Assembly: GCF_000948985.2 (NCBI RefSeq)
Contig: NZ_CP059733.1
Coordinates: 4,340,001-4,404,000 of the forward strand
From: Thalassomonas viridans
GTDB lineage: Bacteria; Pseudomonadota; Gammaproteobacteria; Enterobacterales; Alteromonadaceae
DNA length: 64,000 bases
Direction: 5' to 3'
The position numbers were made by a program, and so were the translations under genes. Positions 18,650-27,778 of this stretch are shown here, piece after piece; position 1 is the stretch's first letter; each line of letters starts with the position of its first letter. The notes below the pieces were generated by a model. That model was not told where the DNA came from, searched no databases, and saw only the letters and a program-made list of their open reading frames with translations.

Positions 18650-20305
18650 TTAACGCAGTTCTCTTCTTAAAATCTTACCTACATTGGTTTTCGGCAATTC
18701 ATCCCTAAACTCTACCAGCTTAGGCACCTTATAGTTGGTCAGGCGCTCGCGGCAATGGCTGATGATTTCCGCTTCTTCCAGGGCGCCGTTTTTACGCACC
18801 ACGAAAATTTTGACGATTTCACCATTCACTTCATGAGGCACGCCAACAGCAGCGGCTTCGACAATACCTTCATGCTCCATCACCACTTCTTCAACTTCAT
18901 TAGGGAAGACGTTAAAGCCGGAAACGATAATCATGTCTTTTTTGCGGTCAACAATAGTGAAATGGCCGCTTTCATCCATAGAAGCCACATCCCCGGTCGC
19001 CAGCCAGCCGTCTTTTAAAATCTCGGCGGAAGCTTCCGGCCGGTTGTAGTAACCTTTCATCACCTGCGGGCCTTTTACCCACATTTCACCGGGTTCACCC
19101 ACAGGTGCTTCGGTGCCGTCTTCCAGCATGATTTTCACATCGGTAGAGGCCGCTGGTACGCCGATAGTGCCGTCATACGCTTCCTGGTTATACGGGCTCA
19201 GACTCACCATAGGCGCACATTCCGTCAGGCCGTAACCTTCCAACAGACGGGACTTGGTTACCTGCTGCCAGCGTTCGGCCACCGGTCTTTGCACCGCCAT
19301 ACCGCCACCTAAAGACAGCTTTAATTTGCTGAAATCCAGATTGCTGAAGCCCGGAGTGTTGAGCAAACCGTTAAACAGGGTATTCACCCCGGTCAAAGCG
19401 GTAAACTTGTATTTGCCCAGTTCTTTAACAAAGTTAGGCATGTCCCTGGGGTTGGTGATCAGCAAGTTGGTGCCGCCTATGGTCAGGAACATCAGGCAGT
19501 TCGCGGTCAGCGCAAAGATGTGGTACAAAGGCAAGGCCGTTACGATCAGCTCCTGCCCTTCGTCCAGTAGCGGGCTTAACGCCGCTTTCGCCTGCTCCAG
19601 GTTCGCCACCATATTGCGGTGGGTGAGCATGGCGCCTTTGGAAACTCCTGTAGTACCACCGGTATATTGTAAAAACGCCAGATCTTCACCCTTAAGTTCA
19701 ACCGGGCTGAAAGTCATACTAGCGCCTTTGATCAGGGCCTTATTGAAACTAAGGGCATTTGGCAGATTAAACGCCGGTACCATCTTTTTGATGTATTTAA
19801 CAACAAAGTTAACCACGCCGCCTTTCACTTTACCCAGGCGATCACCCAGGGAAGTTAAAATAACATGTTCTACCGGGGTATTGTCGATCACCTGCTCCAG
19901 GGTATGGGCAAAGTTTTCGATGATCAACATGGCCTTAGTGCCGGAATCTTTTAACTGGTGCTCCAGCTCACGCGCGGTATACAGGGGGTTAACATTGACC
20001 ACAGTTAAACCAGCCAGCAAGGCGCCAAATAAGGCAATCGGATACTGTAAACTGTTGGGAACCATGATGGCGAACTTGTCGCCTTTCTTTAAGCCTAAAT
20101 CTTGCTGCAAATATGCGGCAAAAGCTTTCACCTGACTTTCTAATTCACTGTACGTGATTTCAGCACCCATGTTAATAAACGCCGTGCGCTGCGCGTATTG
20201 CTTGACGTATTTATTAAACATCTCAACAAGTGATGCATACTTGTCGGGGTTTATTTCAAACGGAACTCCTGGGGGATAACTTTTCTCAAGCCATATTTTT
20301 CCCAT
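18650..20305 (-). CDS. fadD: long-chain fatty acid-CoA ligase
   Basis: Activates long-chain fatty acids to acyl-CoA for beta-oxidation or phospholipid synthesis. 551 residues from ATG 20305, which follows AGGAGAGG and matches the E. coli N-terminus (MxKxWLxxxYPxxVPxEINP); a longer frame from 20383 is not supported. The AMP-binding signature [20 protein letters not shown] and the adenylation motifs GYGLTECAP and [15 protein letters not shown] are intact, as are [21 protein letters not shown] and the C-terminal catalytic Lys in [11 protein letters not shown]. It heads the conserved fadD-hydrolase-slp-tsaB-yoaA neighbourhood, though each is probably transcribed separately. Confidence 0.97.
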   Translation of the reverse strand: MGKIWLEKSYPPGVPFEINPDKYASLVEMFNKYVKQYAQRTAFINMGAEITYSELESQVKAFAAYLQQDLGLKKGDKFAIMVPNSLQYPIALFGALLAGLTVVNVNPLYTARELEHQLKDSGTKAMLIIENFAHTLEQVIDNTPVEHVILTSLGDRLGKVKGGVVNFVVKYIKKMVPAFNLPNALSFNKALIKGASMTFSPVELKGEDLAFLQYTGGTTGVSKGAMLTHRNMVANLEQAKAALSPLLDEGQELIVTALPLYHIFALTANCLMFLTIGGTNLLITNPRDMPNFVKELGKYKFTALTGVNTLFNGLLNTPGFSNLDFSKLKLSLGGGMAVQRPVAERWQQVTKSRLLEGYGLTECAPMVSLSPYNQEAYDGTIGVPAASTDVKIMLEDGTEAPVGEPGEMWVKGPQVMKGYYNRPEASAEILKDGWLATGDVASMDESGHFTIVDRKKDMIIVSGFNVFPNEVEEVVMEHEGIVEAAAVGVPHEVNGEIVKIFVVRKNGALEEAEIISHCRERLTNYKVPKLVEFRDELPKTNVGKILRRELR

Positions 20306-20627
20306 GGTGCCTCTCCTCTTTCTGAAATTGCTATTTATGGCCGTTATTATTTTGATAGTATCAATCTTCATTGATTCGGCCATAAAGGAAATTGAGTCAA
20401 ATAAAAACCTGAGTTTTTACTCGAAAGTTCAGCATAATTTCATATTTTTTAACAAAAGCCCAGCATTTTGTCACTAAAATGAATAATATTGCGAAAATAA
20501 CTCATAAAAATGGTTATAAGATAACTGGTGTTTGTTCCATAAAACATCAATGTCCTCCTGACATGCCGTTAGTTACTATAAAGAAGTTGCGGTAGATAAA
20601 CACCCGGTAAATTTAGCCCAATAGCGC
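20306..20627. other. fadD upstream region, no gene seen
   Basis: The 322 bp spacer holds the fadD promoter and the 3' flank of the hydrolase gene. It is AT-rich. AACTGGT at 20523-20529 resembles half of a FadR operator but lacks the mirror half, so I do not call an operator. No hairpin terminator was found for the upstream hydrolase gene's opposite side. Confidence 0.5.
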
Positions 20628-21491
20628 TTACCTGTGCCCGATAAAAGCCAATATTTTTTCTGCCGTCTGCTGCGGCTGCTCCATATGCACATGATGCCCG
20701 CCGGGCAATGCATACGCGGTAAAATTTTTAAACAGGGGGCCGAAATGCTTGATGCCGGAGGCCACCATATCTACGCCCTGCTCGCCGTAAATAAGCTGCA
20801 CCGGCACATCAATATCCCGGATCAACTGCTCCGCCTGGCCCAAAGTTAACCGGTAGGGAGAAATCATACGCAAACGGCTGTCGGCCCGCCAGATATAACC
20901 GTCCCCGCTTTTCTTCAGTCCCCGTTTTACAATCAGCTCAGCGTCCTGATAGCGCAGGTCCGACACCGACACCCGGGCATTAATAGCAGACTCTTCGCTG
21001 GTATGCAGGTTTTTCTGCTTTTTCTTCCCCTGTAAGCGGCTAAGCATGCCCTGGCGCAGCTGTTTGGTGGTCTGCTCGGCATTGGCATTAATAAAACCGA
21101 TGGAATCGATCAGGGTCAGGGATTTCACCTTTTCCGGAAAGGTTGCGGCAAAAGCTGAGGCGATCATGCCTCCCATGGAATGGGCAACAATATCCACCGC
21201 GCCCCAGCGGTTCACTTCAAACAGCTGCAACAGATCATAAACCCAGTCAATAAAATGGTAGTAGGCATCGGCGCTGCGGTGTGAAGATAAGCCATGCCCC
21301 GGCCAGTCAATCGCAATAACCTTTTTGCCGGGTAAATAAGGCATCAGCGGCAAAAAACTGGCGGCATTATCAAGCCAGCCGTGTAAACATAACACAATCT
21401 CATCCTGAGCCTTGCCACAGGTCAGACCATGTAATTCCTGCTGACCGAGATCGTAACAGACCTTAGTCAGGTCTTTGATTTCTTGTACCAT
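20628..21491 (-). CDS. alpha/beta-fold hydrolase
   Basis: 287-residue cytoplasmic hydrolase. The nucleophile elbow is AHSMGG with Ser105, the oxyanion region LCLHGWLDNAASF (34-46), a likely acid Asp in YGEQGVDM (about 239) and the histidine in GGHHVHMEQP (about 266-273). Members of this group in Shewanella and Vibrio occupy the same place between fadD and the Slp lipoprotein; they are annotated only as hydrolases, with esterase or thioesterase activity likely. Gene spacing to the downstream fadD (over 300 bp) argues against a shared operon with it, while the slp gene ends 30 bp before this start codon. Confidence 0.88.
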   Translation of the reverse strand: MVQEIKDLTKVCYDLGQQELHGLTCGKAQDEIVLCLHGWLDNAASFLPLMPYLPGKKVIAIDWPGHGLSSHRSADAYYHFIDWVYDLLQLFEVNRWGAVDIVAHSMGGMIASAFAATFPEKVKSLTLIDSIGFINANAEQTTKQLRQGMLSRLQGKKKQKNLHTSEESAINARVSVSDLRYQDAELIVKRGLKKSGDGYIWRADSRLRMISPYRLTLGQAEQLIRDIDVPVQLIYGEQGVDMVASGIKHFGPLFKNFTAYALPGGHHVHMEQPQQTAEKILAFIGHR

Positions 21492-21521
21492 TATTTTTCC
21501 GAAATATATCCTGAAACCAGC

Positions 21522-22124
21522 TTATCTTGACTTTTTTTGTGCCTGATTACCAGTAGTGGCAGCTTTTTTACCGTTAGTGGCCGAACGGCGGATCACCACA
21601 GGTGCATGGCCGTAAGGATAAGGAGTATAATGATGCCAGTAAGACGGCGTGTGCCAGAAGGGGTTTTGCACCAGCATCACATCCGCCTGCTGAATATCTT
21701 TCCATAAATGCACGGCATCGGCTTTAACGACAGGATACTGGTACGGATGCTCACCGATAGTACCGGATTCGGGCGCAGCAATATTGCCCACTACTGTGAT
21801 GCTCTTGCCTTTTTTATAAATCATGGGATCGAGCAAGCCCGGATAGTAAACCCGGAAACGCCCTAAAGTTTCGTCTTTTTGTTTCGGTCGCGCCGAAGCA
21901 CTCAGCTCGAAATGCACCACCTCAATCCGGGTACTGTCCTTAAGGTTATCCACCTTGGCAATCACTCCGCCCCAGCGTGCCTGGGCAACGGTGTCGCTAT
22001 AGCTTACCGCCAGTGCATCCTGATAGTTGGTCAGCGGCGTATCGGCGGCCAGTTGCAGTTTTTCCGGGATTGTTGAACACGCCGTCAGCACCAGCGCGCT
22101 AAAACATACCAATAATTTTTTCAT
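21522..22124 (-). CDS. yeaY: Slp-family outer-membrane lipoprotein
   Basis: 200-residue lipoprotein with signal peptide and lipobox LTAC (residues 13-16). The Slp/YeaY features are visible: ARWGGVIAKVDN, RIEVVHFELSASARP, GRFRVYYPGLLDPMIY and a C-terminal HPYQYPVVKADAVHLW. It carries an extra His- and Tyr-rich stretch (FWHTPSYWHHYTPYPYGH) and a Lys-rich tail not typical of E. coli. Position between fadD and tsaB matches E. coli yeaY. Slp proteins stabilise the envelope under stress or starvation, but the molecular function is unknown. Probably cotranscribed with the hydrolase 30 bp downstream. Confidence 0.9.
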   Translation of the reverse strand: MKKLLVCFSALVLTACSTIPEKLQLAADTPLTNYQDALAVSYSDTVAQARWGGVIAKVDNLKDSTRIEVVHFELSASARPKQKDETLGRFRVYYPGLLDPMIYKKGKSITVVGNIAAPESGTIGEHPYQYPVVKADAVHLWKDIQQADVMLVQNPFWHTPSYWHHYTPYPYGHAPVVIRRSATNGKKAATTGNQAQKKSR

Positions 22125-22163
22125 GCCTGAGATCCTAATTTTTATTCCGGCTAAAGTGCACCT

Positions 22164-22850
22164 TTATGGTGACTTTCTTGCCAGCAGCAATGCCATGCCC
22201 AAAGCAGAAGCCGACCATATACCCACCCAGATTATTTCCGGAATCAGGGTCAAGTCAGCCAAAGCCGCACCGTCGCCGATATCGCGGCCGTCAATTAAAT
22301 AAAACGGGCTAAATAAACTGTTTAATAACACGATAACGCCGATAAGCTGCATCAGCGCCTGCAAATATTTTAATTTCGGCATCTTTACCGTTACCGCCAG
22401 CATGGCCAGCAGCACGGTTAAAATGAAAAAGGTCAGCAGATCCCGCACCCAAAGCACCATGGACCCCACCAGCAACAGCACCAGAAAAGCCGAGAATACC
22501 TGAGCAATACGCTGGTGTTTACCCGCCAGGGAATAAATCAGCCCTCCCCAGAGGATGGCCCCGGCATAACCGAAAAAACTGATCAGCAAAGCGCTGCCCC
22601 CCCGGGTGGTGCATAAACCTGCGCCATTGGGAAACAACTGGATTTGTACTATCTGACCGCCGGAAACCAGGGCAGCAATGCCATGGCTGATTTCATGAAA
22701 ATAACTTTCCAGCCATTTAAAAGGAATAGATACCAGGGGAAGTTCCCGGATAACAGCAGCAGCCGCTAAAAACAGCCAAAATTGATATTGCCGGAAAAAA
22801 GAAGATTTAGGTTTTTCTTGTATGGAGGGCGAAAAAGACGGATCAGGCAA
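22164..22850 (-). CDS. M50B-like membrane metallopeptidase family protein
   Basis: Polytopic inner-membrane protein of about 228 residues with a zinc-protease HEISH motif (HExxH) in YFHEISHGIAALVSGG, followed by five or six hydrophobic segments. This resembles the peptidase M50B-like family; whether it is proteolytically active is unknown. No ATG start exists: TTG 22850 (9 nt after GGGG) or TTG 22859 are the options, and I favour 22850 with reservation. It starts inside or directly at the end of the upstream Gln-rich protein gene, so the two are translationally linked. It is inserted between slp and tsaB, where E. coli has nothing. Confidence 0.75.
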   Translation of the reverse strand: MPDPSFSPSIQEKPKSSFFRQYQFWLFLAAAAVIRELPLVSIPFKWLESYFHEISHGIAALVSGGQIVQIQLFPNGAGLCTTRGGSALLISFFGYAGAILWGGLIYSLAGKHQRIAQVFSAFLVLLLVGSMVLWVRDLLTFFILTVLLAMLAVTVKMPKLKYLQALMQLIGVIVLLNSLFSPFYLIDGRDIGDGAALADLTLIPEIIWVGIWSASALGMALLLARKSP

Positions 22851-23280
22851 ACAGGTCAACCCCGAACAACTGCTGCACGTTATCCCTTTGGGCGATGTTA
22901 TTTACCGACTGGTAGGCCGCCACCGCATTCAGGTTTTGGCTGGAAGGCCGGTCATAAGCCGTAGTACCGGCGCCCTGGGTATTATCCGATGAATCTGCAA
23001 ATAGTTGCAGCTGAGCGCCCTGGCCACTCTCCTGGCCCGCGCTCTGCTGACCAAGTCCCTGACCGGTTTGTTGCCCCGCTTCCTGTTCAAGCAGTGCAAT
23101 CGCCTGTTCATTAACATCAAAACGACCACTTTGCTGCGCACTATTACGTGTCTGCTCTTCAGCCCGTTCAAGCTGCGCGGAACTCCGCACCTGCTCCTGT
23201 TGAGCTTGCGTTGGCCGGTTTACCCGGGTAAATGAAGGGTTGATCGAATTTGAATTTACTACCTGCATAGTGGCTAACAT
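22843..23280 (-). CDS. Gln-rich hypothetical protein
   Basis: 145 residues, no signal peptide or membrane helix, rich in Gln, Ser and Gly. The middle is low complexity (EAGQQTGQGLGQQSAGQ). The ends look conserved: SINPSFTRVNR near the start and AVAAYQSVNNIAQRDNVQQLFGVDLFA-like terminal segment. ATG 23280 is taken; ATG 23268 is an alternative. The last codons overlap the start region of the M50-like gene downstream, which suggests coupling and perhaps a functional pair. I do not recognise the family and cannot assign a role. Confidence 0.65.
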   Translation of the reverse strand: MLATMQVVNSNSINPSFTRVNRPTQAQQEQVRSSAQLERAEEQTRNSAQQSGRFDVNEQAIALLEQEAGQQTGQGLGQQSAGQESGQGAQLQLFADSSDNTQGAGTTAYDRPSSQNLNAVAAYQSVNNIAQRDNVQQLFGVDLFA

Positions 23281-23372
23281 ATCAAAAAATCACCAAAGGA
23301 CAAAGTTTTTCCTTATTTTTCTTTGCCCTTTTTCTTTAGTTTTTTCCGATTTTCAGCTTTAAAAACCTGTGT

Positions 23373-24068
23373 TTATTCCCTGCCCGGCAGCTTTTTCCAG
23401 GATACCGTATCCCGAACATAAACCGGTTGCGCCTGCTCGGCACTGACCTGCTCACCGCGGGCAAAAGCCGCAGCGCCTATCGCCAGCATAGCTTCTGCTG
23501 CCGGAAACATGACTTCAGGCGAGCCGGCATTGGCTTTTAAATTCCCCAGCTTTTCTTCATAAGCATCCCAGCCGGTACCGACACCGTATGCCCCTTGAGT
23601 CAAACCGGTTAAGTGCTCGGCTACCTGCTCCGGCGGCAATACTGCATCCTTAAGTTTTGGCTGCATTATGCCGTCGCTATCGACTTCATAATAACCCAGG
23701 TAAACTTCAGACATTCTCGCATCTATGGCGGCTATCACCTGTTCTTGCTGATGCTTGTTATAGGCAAGTTGCGCCATCGCTTGCAGGGTCGATACGCCAA
23801 CCAAAGGCAGCTCGGCGGAATATGCCAGGCCCTGGGCGACACCGATCCCTATGCGTACCCCGGTAAAGCTGCCCGGCCCCTGGCCGAAAATCAGCCCGTC
23901 TAAATCTTTAAGTTTACAACCAGCTTCAGCCAGTACCTGATCTACCATAGGCAATAGCTGCAAACTGTGGGACTGGGGACAAATTTCATAGCGGGTCACT
24001 AGCTTGTCGTTATATTGCAGCGCGACCGAGCAGGCTTCGGTGGAAGCATCAATTGCCAAAAAATTCAC
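23373..24068 (-). CDS. tsaB: tRNA threonylcarbamoyladenosine biosynthesis protein TsaB
   Basis: Partner of TsaD and TsaE in t6A37 synthesis on tRNAs reading ANN codons. 231 residues with the ASKHA-fold opening MNFLAIDASTEACSVAL and the family motif GQGPGSFTGVRIGIG. The usual IDARM (AAIDARMSEVYLG) is also present. Length and order, next to yoaA, match E. coli. Transcribed after yoaA with a gap of only 18 bp, so the two are likely cotranscribed. Essential in many gammaproteobacteria. Confidence 0.97.
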   Translation of the reverse strand: MNFLAIDASTEACSVALQYNDKLVTRYEICPQSHSLQLLPMVDQVLAEAGCKLKDLDGLIFGQGPGSFTGVRIGIGVAQGLAYSAELPLVGVSTLQAMAQLAYNKHQQEQVIAAIDARMSEVYLGYYEVDSDGIMQPKLKDAVLPPEQVAEHLTGLTQGAYGVGTGWDAYEEKLGNLKANAGSPEVMFPAAEAMLAIGAAAFARGEQVSAEQAQPVYVRDTVSWKKLPGRE

Positions 24069-24086
24069 TTCTTTTCTCTCTTAAAA

Positions 24087-26051
24087 CTATGTTTTATCAC
24101 CGACATCGTCAGTAATGGTTTGTAAAAATTGCGCCGCCTGTTCCAGGTTACGGCTGCGTTTCATATCCGGCAAACTTTTCAAAAAGACCTCTCCGTAAGG
24201 ACGGTTTACCAGGCGGTCGTCACAAATCACCATAATGCCCTGGTCACTGACATCCCGGATCAAACGCCCTACCCCCTGCTTTAAGGCAATCACCGCCTGG
24301 GGCAGCTGAATATGATAAAAAGGATCTCCTCCCTGGCGTTTCACGTCTTCGCTGCGCGCCTGCAATAAAGGGTCATCAGGAGAGGCAAAAGGTAATTTGT
24401 CGATAATAACACAGGTAAGCTTGTCACCGCGAACATCCACCCCTTCCCAGAAACTGGCGGTGGCCAGCAATACCGCTTTGTCATTGTCGATAAACTCGCT
24501 GAGCAGGGTTTGCTTTGCCATTTGTCCCTGCACCAACAAAGGATTCTCCACCCGGCCTTCAAGTAACTCAGCCACCTGGTTCATCACCCGGTAACTGGTA
24601 AACAGCATAAAGCAGGCGCCGCCGCTGGCTTTTATCAACGGAATCGCCAGATCCGCCAGGGCGCTGGCACGGTTTCTGTGATTGACTTCCGGCAAAAAGC
24701 GCGGCACTACCAGTTGCGACTGCTCTTGATAATCAAACGGACTGTCCAGCAATAAATGGTTGGCCTGGTTTAAGCCTAATGGTTTGGCAAAATGCTCAAA
24801 AGTACCGTCCACCGCCAGAGTCGCCGAAGTAAAGATCCAACCGGCACCGGAAGCTTTGACATATGCGCTGAACTTATCCGCCACAGATAGCGGCGTTTGG
24901 TGCAAGACTACATGGCGGCGGGTGGTTTCATACCAGAAGCTCATACCGGTCACCTCTAAATTGGCCATAAGGTCATATTTAGCCAACAAGGTCACCGCCC
25001 GCTCAAAACAATTGTCTATGGCGTCATTGCGGGACACACATAACTTGATCACCTGGTAAAGAAAATCGAGGTCGGTTTTAATCACGGCAAAAGCCGAGGC
25101 GATACGCCCCTGACGGTGACGCTCCCGCCAGTTGCCGCGCTCGGGATCATAGGGAAATAACAGCCGGAACTCCTGGGTAGTTTTCATCAGCTTTTCCGCT
25201 GCCCGACCCAACTGTTTTACGTCTGTTAAACTGGTGCGATACACCTGGAGTACATCCGAGCACAAATCCAGCAGCTGGCGGGTAGAAAACGCCTCGCCGA
25301 AATATTCACTGGCGATATCAGAAATCTGGTGGGCCTCATCAAAAATCACCACATCCGCCTTGGGAATAAGCTCGCCAAAACCTGTGTCTTTTAACGCCAT
25401 ATCGGCAAAAAACAAATGATGGTTCACCACCACCAGGTCGGCGTCTATCGCTTTTTCCCTGGCCTTAATCAGGTAACAGTCTTTGACATGGGGGCAGTCC
25501 CGCGCCAGACAGTTATCCACGGTACTGGTGACATAAGGGAAAATCGCCGAGCCTTCCTGGACATTCACCAGCTCGCCGATATCACCGCTTACCGTGGTAT
25601 TGGCCCAGGTTTTCACCTTCACCAGATCCGACAACATCTGGGCATCGAGCTGCCCACCGCCGCTTTGATACTGCTCCAACCGGTAAAGGCATAAATAATT
25701 CGCCCGCCCCTTTAATAATGCGATTTGAGCATTGGTAGCCAACACTTTTCGGATCAGCGGCATATCTTTATGAAAAAGCTGCTCCTGCAGGTTTTTAGTC
25801 CCGGTAGAGACGATGATTTTCTTACTGCTTTCCTCCTGCTCCGCCGCTTCTTTGCTGGCAAGCAAAGCCGGAATGAGATAGGCGAAAGTTTTCCCGGTCC
25901 CCGTACCGGCTTCGACGATCAGGCTGGATTTGTTTTCAATCGCCAACGCCACTTCCATCGCCATATCGATTTGCGCCTGGCGTGGAGAAAACCCGCTGAT
26001 GGCATTGGCCAGCAAGCCATTTTCGGAAAAAGCACGTTCTACGGAATTCAT
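24087..26051 (-). CDS. yoaA: DinG-family ATP-dependent DNA helicase YoaA
   Basis: Superfamily 2 5'-3' helicase of the XPD/DinG group, 654 residues; E. coli YoaA pairs with HolC in repair of stalled forks. Walker A is EAGTGTGKTFAYL (about 47-59) and Walker B is DEAH in VVIFDEAHQ. Iron-sulfur cluster cysteines are seen in NYLCLYRL and in the closely spaced DNCLARDCPHVKDCYL. The C-terminal helicase motifs include SFWEGVDVRGDKL and QGVGRLIRD. ATG 26051. It heads the yoaA-tsaB pair. Confidence 0.95.
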   Translation of the reverse strand: MNSVERAFSENGLLANAISGFSPRQAQIDMAMEVALAIENKSSLIVEAGTGTGKTFAYLIPALLASKEAAEQEESSKKIIVSTGTKNLQEQLFHKDMPLIRKVLATNAQIALLKGRANYLCLYRLEQYQSGGGQLDAQMLSDLVKVKTWANTTVSGDIGELVNVQEGSAIFPYVTSTVDNCLARDCPHVKDCYLIKAREKAIDADLVVVNHHLFFADMALKDTGFGELIPKADVVIFDEAHQISDIASEYFGEAFSTRQLLDLCSDVLQVYRTSLTDVKQLGRAAEKLMKTTQEFRLLFPYDPERGNWRERHRQGRIASAFAVIKTDLDFLYQVIKLCVSRNDAIDNCFERAVTLLAKYDLMANLEVTGMSFWYETTRRHVVLHQTPLSVADKFSAYVKASGAGWIFTSATLAVDGTFEHFAKPLGLNQANHLLLDSPFDYQEQSQLVVPRFLPEVNHRNRASALADLAIPLIKASGGACFMLFTSYRVMNQVAELLEGRVENPLLVQGQMAKQTLLSEFIDNDKAVLLATASFWEGVDVRGDKLTCVIIDKLPFASPDDPLLQARSEDVKRQGGDPFYHIQLPQAVIALKQGVGRLIRDVSDQGIMVICDDRLVNRPYGEVFLKSLPDMKRSRNLEQAAQFLQTITDDVGDKT

Positions 26052-26132
26052 TAGGAAGTTATCGTTCTACGGGTTCAAAGGGAGTTTTTTGGCATTATAC
26101 CCAAACCGAAATAAAATGCCGATTTATTCAGT

Positions 26133-26151
26133 AAGGATTCGAGAAATCCTT
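26133..26151 (+). other. small inverted repeat upstream of the 129-residue gene
   Basis: AAGGATT / AATCCTT, 7 bp with a 5 nt CGAGA loop, 53 bp before the start of the membrane-protein gene. It may be an operator or a weak attenuator; nothing else supports either. Confidence 0.3.
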
Positions 26152-26203
26152 TTAGGATGATTTAAACTTAACCAGAGAAATTCCTTTCGAATAAGATACT
26201 GGA

Positions 26204-26593
26204 ATGGTTGGATATATAAGCGAGTTTGAATCCTTAATGTTCCCATTAGCCCTGGCTGGCTGTTTTATTTCTATGATTCTCTACATTCTTTTCGGGCAAA
26301 TCACGGTAAAAAAGCTTAGAAAAAACAGTGAAACCAAAAATTTATTAGGATTAGAATACGTAAGCGGTTGGGACATAATTAATGTCGCGCAAGCATTATC
26401 AATTCCAAGAAGCTGGCGACGTAAACTAGAAACGGGTCCATTTTCGGTTTTATACGCAAACTCAGAGGCACTTTATAAACATACAACCAAGGCAGATAGA
26501 GTATTAGCAGCAGTATTTTATTGGCTGTTAACAGCTTCTGGTTTAATTATGATCTTATTAGTTATTTTTGATGCTTTAGCATTGTTTAAATAA
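26204..26593 (+). CDS. small membrane protein of unknown function
   Basis: 129 residues with hydrophobic segments at about 11-31 and 103-126 flanking a soluble middle (WDIINVAQALSIPRSWRRKLE). It is clearly more AT-rich than its neighbours, which hints at recent acquisition. ATG 26204 lacks a strong ribosome site (TACTGGA directly abuts it); ATG 26237 would shorten the N-terminus but is no better. It converges on the MNT-HEPN gene with only a 59 bp gap and no obvious terminator. The family is not recognised. Confidence 0.6.
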   Translation: MVGYISEFESLMFPLALAGCFISMILYILFGQITVKKLRKNSETKNLLGLEYVSGWDIINVAQALSIPRSWRRKLETGPFSVLYANSEALYKHTTKADRVLAAVFYWLLTASGLIMILLVIFDALALFK

Positions 26594-26652
26594 CTAAATG
26601 TTCGTCTACAGAAATAAGACACGCCAGTCCATAGCCTTTACAACGTACTGCA

Positions 26653-27510
26653 CTATCCAAAACTGGTTATTTTTTCTTTGCACAATTTTTCGGTTAATGC
26701 TTGTAATAGTTCCACTCTTTCAGCCAACCAATTCAATTGCTCTTTAGTGATGCTGTAGCTCGGTTTATAACGGGCATCCACATAAGCTTTACGAAGTAAT
26801 TTAAAGCGTGCCTTTTCTTCTGCGGTACCTTGAGGGAATACATTAAGAAATTGGGGTTCAGCACTGGCTACCCGCTTGGCTAGCTTGGTTAAGTCATGAC
26901 TACTAGGCTTGTACCGGGTATATACTAATAAAATCGCACCATACAATCGCTCAGTAGTTTGGTGAAGTTCAAAAGCAGCTTTATTTAAATGACCATGATT
27001 TAAAGCATCATTAAACCCAACGAAACATATTTTGGCTTGATTAAACCAATATTCGAAGTCTTCTTCTGCTAATATTTTTCTTTCGTGAGCAGTTATTTCA
27101 CAGGGCTCGGCTAGCTCAAACTTCCCGGAATCAAAAAGAACAACACCTTCCCGCTGCACATCAATATAAAAATACTGGCTTTTCCTCAAACGTTTATTAA
27201 CAAACTGAATATCTTCAGCAATCAGGCTAATAGGCGTGCGATGAATAGATTTCATCAAACGCTGTTCAAGCTTATGGTTTGATTCAACTTTATTTGCCTG
27301 CTGCAGTGTTTCCGTAATTATCATCAAATCAAAGTCACTTTGATAACGATATTGCAGAGTGTCAGGGTCCAAATCTTCTACCCAATCACCACGGGCATAA
27401 CTGCCAAAAAGAATCAGCAGTTCAAGGTCTATTTCTTCCCTGATTATTTCTACAGCCCGTTGTAGTTCTTGCTGTTTGTGTTCAGGCAAATGTGCGATCG
27501 ATGTTTTCAT
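26653..27510 (-). CDS. nucleotidyltransferase-HEPN single-chain protein
   Basis: 285 residues from ATG 27510. The N-terminal minimal nucleotidyltransferase (MNT) domain has GSYARGD (36-42) and SDFDL (58-62), the GSx(n)DxD signature. The C-terminal alpha-helical domain (about 150-275) is HEPN-like, with R199-x5-H205 matching the loose Rx4-6H RNase motif. In toxin-antitoxin pairs MNT adenylylates a tyrosine in RX4HXY; here the residue two after His is Leu, so that target is absent. A longer frame from 27636 reads through a GC-rich hairpin and is rejected. Could be a self-contained regulatory enzyme, aminoglycoside-type transferase relative or defence protein. Confidence 0.75.
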   Translation of the reverse strand: MKTSIAHLPEHKQQELQRAVEIIREEIDLELLILFGSYARGDWVEDLDPDTLQYRYQSDFDLMIITETLQQANKVESNHKLEQRLMKSIHRTPISLIAEDIQFVNKRLRKSQYFYIDVQREGVVLFDSGKFELAEPCEITAHERKILAEEDFEYWFNQAKICFVGFNDALNHGHLNKAAFELHQTTERLYGAILLVYTRYKPSSHDLTKLAKRVASAEPQFLNVFPQGTAEEKARFKLLRKAYVDARYKPSYSITKEQLNWLAERVELLQALTEKLCKEKITSFG

Positions 27511-27598
27511 ATGCCAATGATAAAACAAATCGATTTTCGTTGATAGTAAAGGCTTTGCAGATAAGAGTAAAACCCGACGAAAACAGACATTTAAGCCT

Positions 27599-27621
27599 GC
27601 CCTCCCCACATGGGGAGGGGC
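27599..27621. other. GC-rich hairpin upstream of the MNT-HEPN gene
   Basis: CCTCCCC-ACAT-GGGGAGG, a 7 bp core extended by GC pairs with one bulged G. It stands out in an AT-rich spacer and lies about 90 bp upstream of the start codon. It may be a REP-like element or a leader structure. Only one copy is in this window. Confidence 0.5.
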
Positions 27622-27778
27622 ATACTCTGACTTCATCTGCCTTAATAATCACATCACTTACTTAAAAGGTAGGCTTTTCATTAAATACTTAGTCAAAAGC
27701 TATGAATAAGCCTGCTAAACACGAAATGTGCGTAAGTGAAGTTATCCATATTAAACAATAAGATAAGGAACTATCGTG

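Noticed and set aside
20521..20540. FadR operator upstream of fadD
   Set aside because: Only AACTGGT matches; the mirror half GACCAGTT is missing and the distance to fadD is over 200 bp.
27511..27636. 42-residue N-terminal extension of the MNT-HEPN protein
   Set aside because: It reads through a GC-rich hairpin, has no ribosome site at 27636 and no domain content; ATG 27510 begins directly before the nucleotidyltransferase domain.
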